This document shows, piece by piece, positions 1-9,692 of a stretch of 64,000 nt of DNA; positions within the stretch are counted from its first letter, which is position 1, and every line of letters begins with the position of its first letter. This stretch comes from Gerris lacustris. Lineage: Eukaryota > Arthropoda > Insecta > Hemiptera > Gerridae. Below the pieces are notes generated by a model, which did no database searches, was not told where the DNA came from, and saw nothing but the letters and a program-made list of their open reading frames with translations. The position numbers were made by a program, and so were the translations under genes. The stretch spans positions 64,636,388 through 64,700,387 of the forward strand of contig OX578277.1 of the NCBI GenBank assembly GCA_951217055.1, read 5' to 3'.

Positions 1-2
1 CT

Positions 3-683
3 GACCCCTTACAATATTCGTCAACCTCATTCAATCGTGGAGATTTGGATGTACCCCCGGGATTCAAATTGTTTTTCCACGCCTTCACTGGGTGCGACAC
101 CACCTCTGCCCTTTTCTGTTATGGGAAGAACAAACTGTGGAGCGCCATCCAGAAATACCCTAAACTCATCACCACAGCTGAAGTGTTCCTCCAACGTAAT
201 TCAACCCACTAAGCCATCGCAGATGCTGGAGCGAAGTGCCTACTAGCTCTGTATGGAGGAGACTACACTGAGGATACCCTCCAGAGCCTTCGCTATAACA
301 TTTTTGTGAAAACAGCCACCTCCGCTAAGGTTGACCTCGCCCGTTTGCCTCCAACGGAAGATGGAGAAACATTCCACTCCTACCAAACTTACCACCCAGT
401 TCAAAGTGGTTGGGGGTGGAATAAGACGCAACTCAATGGGGATGGAAAAAGGGAGATGACCCCCTCCCTTCTTAAATTTCTACCATGCGGGTGCAAGAAA
501 GGCTGAAGCGGAGGTGGCTGTACCAGCCTAAAAGTATGTCTCAAATGCTCGGCACTTTGCAAATTTTGTTCCGGCGTCTCTTGCCAAAACGTCACCGTAA
601 TTCAGATGGGCGAAGGAGGAAAAGACGACGACGACGACAGCGATCCAGTACCTATTTCTGAAGTAGAATCAGGCTATTTCTAA
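3..683 (+). pseudogene. 3' part of a HAFTGCDTTS / Cys-rich tail family gene, broken
   Basis: Reading from base 3 gives a recognisable C-terminal half: PPGFKLFFHAFTGCDTTSAL, then KNKLWSAIQKYPKLITTAE, YGGDYTEDTLQSLRYNIF and LPPTEDGETFHSYQTYHPVQ. It is followed by a Cys-rich block (CGCKKG, then C-x(n)-C pairs ending SGVSCQN), an acidic tract (DDDDDSD) and a stop at 681-683. From memory of the family, this belongs to an uncharacterised, probably transposon-associated group of arthropod proteins ending in a CXC-like cysteine module. It is dead: in-frame stops lie at 210-212 and 504-506 (the second where a Cys codon is expected), and there is a frame slip near 401-405 (KWLG continues in the other frame) that is undone in the A-run at 445-450. 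The N-terminal half is absent on this strand but present, inverted, at 951-2903. Function is unknown. Confidence 0.75.
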
Positions 684-755
684 CAACCCCCAAAGCGGCC
701 AACATGAAATATTCCAACCCAACAATATCTCATGTAAATCATGTGCTTATATATC

Positions 756-765
756 AATAAATAAA
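756..765 (+). promoter_or_regulatory. overlapping AATAAA poly(A) signals
   Basis: Two overlapping AATAAA hexamers lie 73 bases after the stop of the broken gene at 3-683. The spacing is right for its original polyadenylation signal, but AATAAA is common by chance in DNA this AT-rich. The rest of 684-835 is plain AT-rich 3' flank. Confidence 0.35.
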
Positions 766-835
766 AATGTTAAATTAATTACATTGTAAATACATTAATA
801 TATTTCTTGTGGAACATGGCTTTTCCTTTGAAACT

Positions 836-946
836 AAAATTTGTGAAAAATTCAGTTCTTTGATTTGTTGGATTTTTAAGAATTTTGAGGAAACTATCAC
901 ACCTACAGACATTGTTCTGTGATGAAATTAAAGCTTATTACATTTC
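836..946 (+). repeat. 111-bp direct repeat R, copy 1
   Basis: This 111-bp block (starting AAAATTTGTGAAAAATTCAG) recurs almost base for base, same orientation, at 3111-3221. Only a few substitutions separate the two. Together they bracket the antisense gene piece at 951-2903. No TG...CA LTR ends are visible, so it is not an obvious LTR. It may mark a duplication or rearrangement breakpoint. Confidence 0.85.
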
Positions 947-1170
947 TATCCTTCCCATAACAGAAAAGGGCAGAGGTGGTGTCGCACCCAGTGAAGGCGT
1001 GGAGAAACAATTTGAATCCCGGGGGTACATCCAAATCTCCACGATTGAATGAGGTTGACGAATATTGTAAGGGGTCAGAGTCACGTCTACTACTTTCCCA
1101 AAAAAAAAAGTTTTTCACAGCCGATCCCAAACCACAGAGAAGGACGAGGAGATCCACATCCTCGCCAATG

Positions 1171-1178
1171 ATTATCAC
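1171..1178. repeat. 8-bp target-site duplication, left copy
   Basis: ATTATCAC here is repeated exactly at 2613-2620, immediately outside the inverted ends of the element at 1179-2612. An 8-bp duplication is the hAT-superfamily signature. Confidence 0.92.
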
Positions 1179-1391
1179 CAGGGTTGGAAAAAACCCGGGT
1201 TTTATGGAAAAAGCCCAACCCACCTGGGTTTTTTTAATAAAACCCGGGTTTTTCTGGGTTATTTGGGTTTTTTAAAAAATAGTTATTTTTAACATAGAAA
1301 AATGTGTAAATGTAACAAATCTTATTAAAATGACAAATTGTGTCTAGCATACCCTATAAATAAGCATGTAAGTATTAGGTTTTTTCTACGA

Positions 1392-1414
1392 AATAATAAT
1401 AATAATAATAATAA
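1392..1414. repeat. (AAT)n microsatellite
   Basis: About seven copies of AAT/ATA inside the hAT-type element. Confidence 0.9.
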
Positions 1415-2047
1415 AATTAATAATATGTAATAAAAATCGGTCCAAGACAACTCAGACAAACTTTCTCATATACGAGTCCATAATTACTTAGCCCGGTTAT
1501 TAGCTTTCGTATGTACATTTAATTATTATGGTACATTTCATCAAAATATATCATACAAATAACTTCTCCTGGGCAGAGAATCTAACCCAGGCTCTCTCCG
1601 TCCCAGTTTTAAGCTATTTTCTCAGGAACTAGATTATTCCCAGAAAAACGGCTTATATCGTTAGATTCGTATTTAAATTGTCTACATTTTAGAATTTTTA
1701 TTAATTAAAATCATCAGAACCGTTTTCAAGAAAGAGTTTTTTTTTTATTGGGGGGGGGGGGGAGGAATGCACCCTCAAATTTGAAGCTAAAATTCATTTC
1801 TCAATTTCGCCTTGGGGTATGATTTTTCTGAACATGTATGCCAAACCTCGTCAAAATCGGCCTAGTAGTTTAGGCTCCTGGCGTCTCCACAGACAGACAT
1901 TTTTTAAAAACTACCTTTTTGGACTCGGGGTACCTCAAAGCATGTAAATGCTTCAAAATCTGAAAATCGAATTTTCGCGCAATATAGAGAAAGTTATAGT
2001 GTGTATTTATTTTAGTGCCTACATTTTATGTACATTACATTGTTATA

Positions 2048-2213
2048 TCTATCTATATTATTATAAAAGTTTTGTAAACAAACAAGTTCAGTGAGAGTGG
2101 CAAATTGTAAAAAGTTATGAAAGTTTAAATAATTAAAGATTTCTATAAGCGAAGGTTCATGGGCGCTTTTCTGGGGTTGACGAGCGAAGCGAGTAGTGAG
2201 AGGAGCCGCCTAG
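2048..2213 (+). mobile_element. small Helitron-like element, nested in the hAT element
   Basis: It begins TCTATCTATATTATTATAAA and ends GCCGCCTAG before a T, preceded by A, matching the Helitron rule of insertion between A and T with 5' TC and 3' CTRR ends. Near the 3' end is CGAGCGAAGCGAG, a motif also seen at 12649-12662 and in family C. It has no coding capacity. Boundaries rest on motifs only. Confidence 0.5.
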
Positions 2214-2612
2214 TTTATATTATTTTATAAACATTTTTTTTTAATAATATTAAAGTAATTTAATTTTTCAGTCAGTATAATACATATTTATACATTTACA
2301 TTTTGATATAAATAAAAATTGCTTTTGCCCAAAAATAAAAAAGAGAATTTTGGGAATAAACAGGATTTAAGCCATACAAAGCTCAAAAATAATTTATAGT
2401 TATCATCGAATTAGGATATATGAGATATTCTGCATATTTTTTAGTCTCACAGCTCTTGCAATCACACGAGAATTCTTGATATAATAGAATAAAATATTTT
2501 TATTATATATATTTTTTAAAAAACCCACAAAAAACCCGGGGAAATTAACATGGGTTTTTTTCATTTTACCCGGGTGGGTTTTTTAATATTCCCCACCCAG
2601 GTGCCAACCCTG

Positions 2613-2620
2613 ATTATCAC
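2613..2620. repeat. 8-bp target-site duplication, right copy
   Basis: ATTATCAC, identical to 1171-1178, directly abutting the right inverted end at 2612. Confidence 0.92.
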
Positions 2621-3110
2621 TGATTGAAAAGAGTTGCTCTTGTAAAGTGCCACTTTGATAATGTCGCAGTCAGGATCCTCGACTGCTTGCTTCGTCTCAA
2701 TTCCCTTGCTTTGGAAAGCGGAGCATATCAAAGCAATCAGTCGTCGTTTGTTACTGTCGTTAGCCAGCAACTTACCTGGGCCATTTTTATAATAGCGGTC
2801 TCTTCAAACCTGACATCGTGGCACAGTACAGAACCATAGAGCCTTCGGCGTTCGGCAGTTTTTGTGTTCTTCTCTGCCCTATCCTCATTATATCCATCGA
2901 AGACTACAGTAAGTTATTAAAAATGGAGATAGAATATATATTTAGTACAAAGCACCCCAAACTTTTTTAAAAATTAACTCAACTTTTTTTGTTTAAAAAT
3001 GATTTCTTATTTAATCACAGTCAGCTAACGGAAGACATATTTTAAAAAAATTTACTTACCGGGTGCTGCAATCAAATACCCCTCAAACCGTCGTGAGAAC
3101 TCAACAGGGA

Positions 3111-3221
3111 AAAATTTGTGAAAAATTCAGTTCTTTCATTTGTTGGATTTTTAAGAATTGTGAGGAAACTATCACACCTACAGACATTGTTCTGTGATGA
3201 AATTAACGCTTATTACATTTC
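3111..3221 (+). repeat. 111-bp direct repeat R, copy 2
   Basis: Second copy of the block at 836-946. On the minus strand it lies upstream of the acceptor-like site at 2909-2904, so it may be intronic to the original gene. The stretch 2910-3110 between is AT-rich with nothing recognisable. Confidence 0.85.
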
Positions 3222-4502
3222 CTACAACATCTCACCTTATGGATTTACCCGTTAAATGAGAATTTTCCCCGATTTCGGGGTCTAAAGTTGGCTAAATCTT
3301 AAAATTTCACTTTTTGGAAAAAATTGCCAATTTTTGGAGAGCTGTATCTTGGTAGCTATTGGAGCTACAGAAATTATTCTCGCCTCAACTTGTAGAAAAT
3401 TTATCCCACTTTAATTACGTATATAACATGTTTCAAGATAAAACTCATACTTTAGGAGACATAGTGAGAAAACCGCAAAAAGTGCGAACATTTCGTGGTT
3501 TTTCGAGTGCTACGCCTAGCACAGGTCTTTCGAAGCTGCAAAATTGGATATAGACTTCTGGTAGTGCTCCTAACAACATATTAAAAAATCAGAACTAGCC
3601 GTTTGTTTGTGATTTTATCGATAATTAGTGTACTATTTGACTGCCTAATACTGTAACTTAATATTTAAGCTTTTTAAATATAGAGCAAGTCGAAAAGTAC
3701 CATGCCAGTTGTTACTGTTATCACCATCATGTCATAGGTCTAACTATCTTTTTTCAGGTACTGTTTTTCTACAGCATGGGGTCATAGTGCGACCAGAAGT
3801 ATTTCATTTATTCACACCATAATAAAACACACTGTTCTTATCTTATGATCAAAAATAAAAATACTGTAACTATTAAGTTAATAGTTAAATAAAAAGTTTA
3901 TTAAAGATATTATAGAAACTCGTAAAAATGTGAAAATTTCAATATTTTGGAAAATTTTGGGGCTTATATGCGACAGGAAGATATGAATTGATCTAAATCA
4001 AATTAAAACGCAATTTTTTCAGGCTCTATTTGAAGACGTTACAAACTATTACATTACGAAAACATCTAAGTCAAAAATTAAGTTTTTTCATATTTAGTCA
4101 AACTTTATATGCGCGACCAGAAGATGTTAACCGATTTGATATTTTTTTCTTTATTTATTGTCTATATAATTCGCAACTTTTCCGTGCTATTACAACATCG
4201 AAATAAAAAAATGAATTTTTTCGGCCCCCCCTAACAACAGGCACACAAGCTACAATTATATATTAAGTTATAAACATAATTACTAACATAGTAATCAGTA
4301 ATTATAATTATCATAATGAACCATAAAAATCAAGCTAGTAAATTTCTGAATTATTTATAAATTGATTGATTAATACTCCTTCTCTTTCTTCAGTTCACTT
4401 TGCCTGATATATTCCTATAAGTAACTATTGCCAAACAAACTATGCCGTGTAGTTAAACCAATTGAGTTTACTTATTATAACACCTAGTTGAAGGGAGAAT
4501 AT
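3222..4502. other. unassigned AT-rich tract
   Basis: No gene-like frame or known repeat is seen. A short motif related to ATGCGACCAGAAGAT recurs three times (about 3788-3800, 3967-3980 and 4109-4126), which suggests an old degenerate repeat. A C-run lies near 4225. Confidence 0.5.
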
Positions 4503-5067
4503 CGAGCTTCTTACATTTAACAAAATATGCACCCATCTGACAGTTTGTCTCTCAGGAACGTTGATGGGTCTGACGATAACTTAAATAAAAGTTTACCAAC
4601 TTGGTTGAAATTTGGTATACATGTTCCTATTACTAATGATCAGGCAAAGTACATTAGACAGTTTTATCCACTTAGGTGTTCACAAACAACGTGTAACATA
4701 GCCTTCAAATTTAAAATTGGGATTTTAGAACAGGAGATTATTACCTTCGTCTATGTGACAAATCTTTTTTTATTATACATTTATTTAGTAAAACTGTCAG
4801 TGACGCTGCTATGAAGTGATACTAAATCAGATCCAACATTTAAAACAGATCAGATCCAACTAAATTCAGACTAAATCAGATCCAAACATTTAAAAAAGAG
4901 GAAACAACGTTTTAACCATGTATTATCTTACGTTCTTATGGTATCAATTGAAAAAATCCATGCCTCCCTTTATTACTCTTAACTATTCAACAAAGATTTG
5001 ATATTCATCATGATTATACGATTTCCTTAATATTCAATATTTATTGCAATACGCTAGCTCCAATGAT
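4503..5067 (+). repeat. family C, degraded copy 1
   Basis: It aligns in order with the better copies at 52163-52939 and 62434-63197: the CGAGCTTC start, a CTGACAGT block in place of the GTCT microsatellite, the segment GGTATACATGTTCC, the 'gtcagtgacgctgctatgaag' equivalent near 4795-4815, and the closing ACGCTAGCTCCAATGAT. The 3' CTAG terminus is missing. A short local duplication (CAGATCCAAC repeats) sits at 4825-4890. Confidence 0.7.
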
Positions 5068-7468
5068 AATCAACCCCAAAGTGATATCAACTCTCTTATG
5101 TTCAAATCTCACAGATATAATCTCTCATGTGTATCAATCAAGCAAACTTGTGCCTCCAAGCGATTTTCGACCCCACCATCACCTTCAGTTCAGCCAATAG
5201 ACCCATATTGGATGCCCAGGCCCTCTACAGATTGTTGTACCACAGATTAATTTGCGTCAAGACATTAAAAGTAGGTATTCACAATTAATGAATTAGTATT
5301 CCTTGCATACACTAACAAATTACCACCTCAAGGAACATAAGTATGGAGGAGTCTATCTTCTTGAAGAAGGGCTAATTCTATGGCCACAGTTAACTATTAA
5401 GATTATAGAATAACAATCACAATCACACAACTTGATTATTCAGGAGAGCTTAGAGTACCTATTTTTCTAGCCTATCATATAATAAATGACGAAGTAGTAA
5501 TCCTATTTAAATGTATATAAAATTAAAACATAAAATGTATGGCATCAAACTACTTACATAAGTTTTTTAATGATTATTTGCCAAGTAAAAGGAACGAAGT
5601 ATTCGTAAGAACTTCGAGATCACAACATTAAAATTTGTATCTTGTAACTACTTAGAAGGAAATCTTTAATACAACTATTTAACAAATAAGAATCATGCTC
5701 GAAACATTTAAATTTAGAAAAAAACATAATGTTATCAATAACAAGAAAGAGGAGCAATTTTTCCCGCCATATGATAAGGGTTTGATTAAAAGTCTTCGAT
5801 TTTTCACTCACTATTTCAAATATTACTTATTTATTTTGTATTTATTCGCAATGTCATCAAAGAAAATGTAAATTTATATTTTTTAAATATACAAATTAAA
5901 ACAACACTTTATTAATATAGGTGCACTAGTTTAAGCAAGACATACACAAATGTTGGGGAAATTCTAGGAGTATTAATTATTCTCAAAACATCACTGATAA
6001 CAGATGTAGAAGGTAGATGATAAGGATAAGCAACGTATTTATTTCCATTTCATATTCTTTGGTAATTTCTGTTGAACTTCTTTTACGTTTGGATTTTTGG
6101 ATTCACGTGTATTATTTCAACGATAGCAAGAAAACTGTAGCAACTTATTCCAGGGAATAAATCCATAATACGAACCTATAAATTTTAAAGTAGGTAAAAA
6201 GAATAAACATTTTGTAGATTCGTTGTTCATTTATGTAGATGTAGATGTATAATTGTGTAGTTAAAATGGTAAACAAACGAAATTTTTTCAAATTTACGAT
6301 TCATGGTCTTTTGAACATTATTTAGAAAGAACTTCTGAATTATAATAATAATGTTCTGAACCCTCAAAGAAGATCTGTATTGCTGGTTAGAGAAGTTTAG
6401 TCTGACTTAAGGAGACACGATATGATGCGATAAGGGAAAGAAGAGTTTTTTGCCTCGCCCTTTACTGTCTGAACCTTCTGCCTAACTTAGAAAAGGTTAT
6501 AATTCTTAGACTGCACCACAAACCTAATATTCCCTTTACCTGTCTTCCTAATGGCGATTGGCGATAATAGGCGAGCTATTGTTTAAACGAATATCCTATG
6601 AAATATACTTTTTCTGCATTAATCGTTGTATATACCAGTTACAAACAATTTATTTTTGCATGCTATTCTTAATAAAAATGTAATGTTATATTTGACAATA
6701 ACCAGCTTGGTGTTAGTATCATTTTTTTCTTATTATTATTTTGATTAATTTTGTACATAAATGTTTTTAGTGATATCAGAGTTTATTATGCAATATTGCT
6801 TGTTGATAGTTTATTATTGCTTGAGCCGAGCATCCTCCTAGTATTATTATGGTTTTATGTTAAAAAAAAAAAAAAATTAGTGTTCCTATAACAATGATTA
6901 TTTTATAAATTAATTTTAATTATAATAAGGGGATAATTCATGGAAAGGAGAATCCTAAACGTCTTAAAATGAATTTATAATCTTCTCCAATTGTTTTTAA
7001 TGTCGGATTTGAGAGTAATAATAATAATATTTGCTACATCAGCCCGCGATAAGCTTGCTGGGCCTGCCAAAGAGCTTACGGGTCATTTTCAAATAAAATG
7101 TACCTTTTCTGTCCCAAGATTTTACAATTTTATTGTACCTAAAAAAATTCATATTAATGAAAAATAAAAACACCTTTATTGTTTTTTTGTCACAGGTTTA
7201 TTGATCAGATGTCTGTCTATTATTGTGTTAATCAGGGTCATTTTATGGCTTATAAGGTGAAAATTTCTTGCTTCAAAAAATGTTGATATTAAAAATCGTA
7301 ATGAGTGTTACGTCCCACAGTAGTTTTGATAACATGTAATGTGATTTTTATTCATAAGTGTTTTTTTATTATAATTTTTTTTTAACCAATAAAATATCCA
7401 AGTTTATATAAATAGGATAGGAAAAAATAAATCTTTTGTACAAAACGAAACAAATATATTTATATGTA
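5068..7468. other. unassigned AT-rich tract
   Basis: About 2.4 kb with no supported gene, RNA or element. Only short ORFs expected by chance and homopolymer runs (for example an A-run near 6864) are present. Confidence 0.5.
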
Positions 7469-7476
7469 TGTCCCAA
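7469..7476. repeat. 8-bp target-site duplication, left copy
   Basis: TGTCCCAA, repeated exactly at 8418-8425, abutting both ends of the element at 7477-8417. Confidence 0.9.
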
Positions 7477-8417
7477 CAGTAGCGGATTAAAGGGGGGGGG
7501 GGGCGGGGGTGGCGACCGCCCCCCCCCCCCCCCCTTGATTATACTTTTTTCCAACGACTACCAAATTTCATATCAGAAATGCATGAAAGCGCTGTTTTGA
7601 GAGGTAATATTTTCAAAATTTTCCGTGGGAGGACCCCCGGCCCCGGGGGTCCTCGTTTATAGATGCGTAGTTTTAGCAAAATGTTTGTTATTGCCAATCT
7701 GAATCAACCGCATTTATTCCAATAAAAATAAGTACGAGTATTTGCTTTCATTCGATGGTCTTCAAATAGATGTAATAACTTATCTAAGTTAATTTACTTA
7801 ATTCAACTATTTTTTTCTAAATATAAAATTAGGTCCGTTGTCATGGGCTTAACGGCTCGTAGATATATATATAAAACGAAAATATTAAAAATCCCCCTTT
7901 AGCTTACCGAAGGTAACAAACTGTGATAAATTTTCGTTCTTAAAATCGATATTTTTTTTAGGTATTTTAGACAAAGGGAATGATTAGGTCCACAACTTTT
8001 ATTGCGTTACAATAACTATACTTTTAAGTTTGTATTATATTTTTTTTTTTTTTTAAATGTACTTGTGTTCATGATCATATTTGATTTCCACCAAACTACA
8101 CCATATACTTAATCGAGCCAAAAATAACCCTTTTGTAACTAAGTATAAAAATAAAATTTCACCTCAGAAATGCATTTAAGCGCTGTTTTGAGAGGTCACA
8201 TTTTCAAATTTTTCCGGGGGTCCGCTATATGCACCATACAATAATTAACTGCTAACACCTATGACTTACGGTTAAGATATTGTACTGCAGTCGGGGGAGG
8301 GGGGGGGAGGAATCCTGAGAACTCCCCCCCCCCCTTTCCTTAGGGCGTTTTATACTCCCGAAACCCTTTGGAGGGTCAGATCGCCACCCCCTAGATGACA
8401 CCCTTAATCCGCCACTG
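7477..8417. mobile_element. non-autonomous hAT-type element (941 bp)
   Basis: The left end CAGTAGCGGATTAA (7477-7490) and right end TTAATCCGCCACTG (8404-8417) match at 13 of 14 positions when one is inverted, and an exact 8-bp duplication TGTCCCAA flanks them. Long G and C runs sit just inside both ends. An internal module (AGAAATGCAT...AAGCGCTGTTTTGAGAGG) occurs twice in the same orientation (about 7575-7627 and 8166-8220), each followed by a G-rich tract. No transposase frame is visible. Poly(G)/poly(C) tracts are prone to sequencing error. Confidence 0.9.
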
Positions 8418-8425
8418 TGTCCCAA
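8418..8425. repeat. 8-bp target-site duplication, right copy
   Basis: TGTCCCAA, identical to 7469-7476. Confidence 0.9.
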
Positions 8426-8678
8426 GGGTTTAGTAATGAGTGTTACTGATAATATTACACTTTTAAACACAGAAATATTTTTTCTTTTGCTTCATTTATA
8501 GTCCAGGAGATAGCTTGCAAAAAAGTGTCTGACTAACATCAAGCTAGAATTTTGTGTATAAGTAAATGTTTTGGTGCCTTTGAATAATATATGGTCGGCT
8601 AAGTTCGTCTGCGGGACATAGCTTGGCAATAGGCATTTGAAAAAAAAAAAAAAAAAACGGTGGAGAGCGGCCGTGTCC

Positions 8679-8756
8679 CAGGGCCCGGCCGGCGCAAGAG
8701 GTTTTGGCGCCCTAGGCAAAACTATTATAAGGCGCCCCCCCCCCCCCCCCCCCCCA
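8679..8756 (+). mobile_element. one end of a hAT-type element, truncated
   Basis: CAGGGCCCGGCCGGCGCAAG followed by a GGCGCCCTAGGCAAA block and a long C-run resembles the terminus of GC-rich hAT MITEs. I found no matching inverted end or 8-bp duplication downstream, so the other end is lost or diverged. A related G-rich module (CCGGAAAATTTTAGAAAA) is at about 8980-9000. Confidence 0.4.
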
Positions 8757-9692
8757 TCATTCTAAGCCAACGCCGATCAGTCAGTTCAGCCACTCACTTT
8801 TAGGAAATTTAAGAACAAAACAAATAAAACACAATTTATCCCAAATTTATTATTAAATCACACTATAATGTATATAACTTGCTAACTCCTGTTCAGTTCA
8901 GTTAAAATAGTTGCCAGTCCTAATAATCTCTCTTCTGTCATACATGACCCTAGCCCAAAGGGGGTCCGGGGGGCCTCTCCCGGAAAATTTTAGAAAATTA
9001 GGTTCAAAATGGTGAATTTTGGGCCTTTTTTTAGAGCCTTTTCAGCTAAAAAAGCATCACCTATAACTTTGTTTAAAATAGTTTCTGCAGAATTTTTGAA
9101 ACATTTACTATAACTAAATCGGTTTTTAGACTGAAAAAAAAAAAAATTGTTTTTACCTTTAACGCTATACTGTGCTATTAATTATTTCTGATTCATTATT
9201 AAATACCTTCACAACGTCCTATACAGGAACTGAACTAGGGGATACACACTCAACTGAGTATATAAACAAACAACCATTAAGGTATGCAAATAAACAAACA
9301 CAAAATAGTTTAATGTTTGTATCCCACATAAAAAAAACATGTAAGTGGGAATCCCAGTTTTAAATGTTAATATCAATTTGACTATTGCTCCATAAACAAT
9401 AATCATTTATTAACCACCTGAGGTTAGGAAATAAAGGTTGACTGATTTAGTTAAAATTTGTTTTAAATGCTATTTTTAACAATGTTTGATCGTAGAAGTC
9501 CAACTTGTGCAAGTTTTTTTTTTTTTTTTTCATTTTATTTTTTTTTTTTTACTGAATAGATCTGTTTGTCTATGAGAATCAATACATCCAATTTTTGGCT
9601 GAAGGTTGCTAAATTTTTCGGACACATCTTATAAAGTTGAAAGTTTTTAACCGGATAGTTTAGTAACTAAATGTCCATGACCAGACGAGCAA
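8757..9692. other. unassigned tract with a GC-rich module and T-runs
   Basis: Apart from the GGGGTCCGGGGGGCC stretch near 8959-8980 (similar to inner parts of the element at 7477-8417) and T-runs at 9515-9550, nothing is recognisable. Confidence 0.45.

Larger units (their letters stand above)
1179..2612. mobile_element. non-autonomous hAT-type element (1,434 bp)
   Basis: The ends are CAGGGTTGG (1179-1187) and CCAACCCTG (2604-2612), a perfect 9-bp inverted terminus, flanked by the exact 8-bp duplication ATTATCAC. Behind each end are several subterminal AACCCGGGTT-type motifs in both orientations, as expected for hAT transposase binding regions. No transposase reading frame is visible inside, so it would depend on a transposase from elsewhere. 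The interior is AT-rich with an (AAT)n run (1392-1414), a G-run (1750-1762) and a small Helitron-like insert (2048-2213). It landed in the coding sequence of the antisense gene piece and therefore post-dates it. Confidence 0.9.
951..2903 (-). pseudogene. 5'/central part of the same HAFTGCDTTS-family gene, split by a hAT insertion
   Basis: On the minus strand a coding exon appears to start at 2903, just after an acceptor-like CTGTAG (2909-2904). It reads FDGYNEDRAEKNTK, then after a frameshift near 2765 LANDSNKRRLIALICSAF, KQAVEDPDCDIIKVAL and NSFQSVI. It is cut at 2613 by a hAT-type element and resumes at 1178 with GEDVDLLVLLCGLGSAVK, DSDPLQYSSTSFNRGDLDV and HAFTGCDTTSALFCYGK, losing homology at 951. 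If the insertion and one target copy are removed, the reading frame is continuous across the site. The last ~125 bp are a near-identical inverted copy of bases 1-127, so the two pieces overlap and together span most of one gene. Product function is unknown. Broken by frameshift, insertion and missing ends. Confidence 0.75.

Noticed and set aside
836..3221. LTR retrotransposon bounded by the 111-bp direct repeats
   Set aside because: No TG...CA ends, primer-binding site, polypurine tract or gag/pol; the enclosed gene is antisense and of another family.
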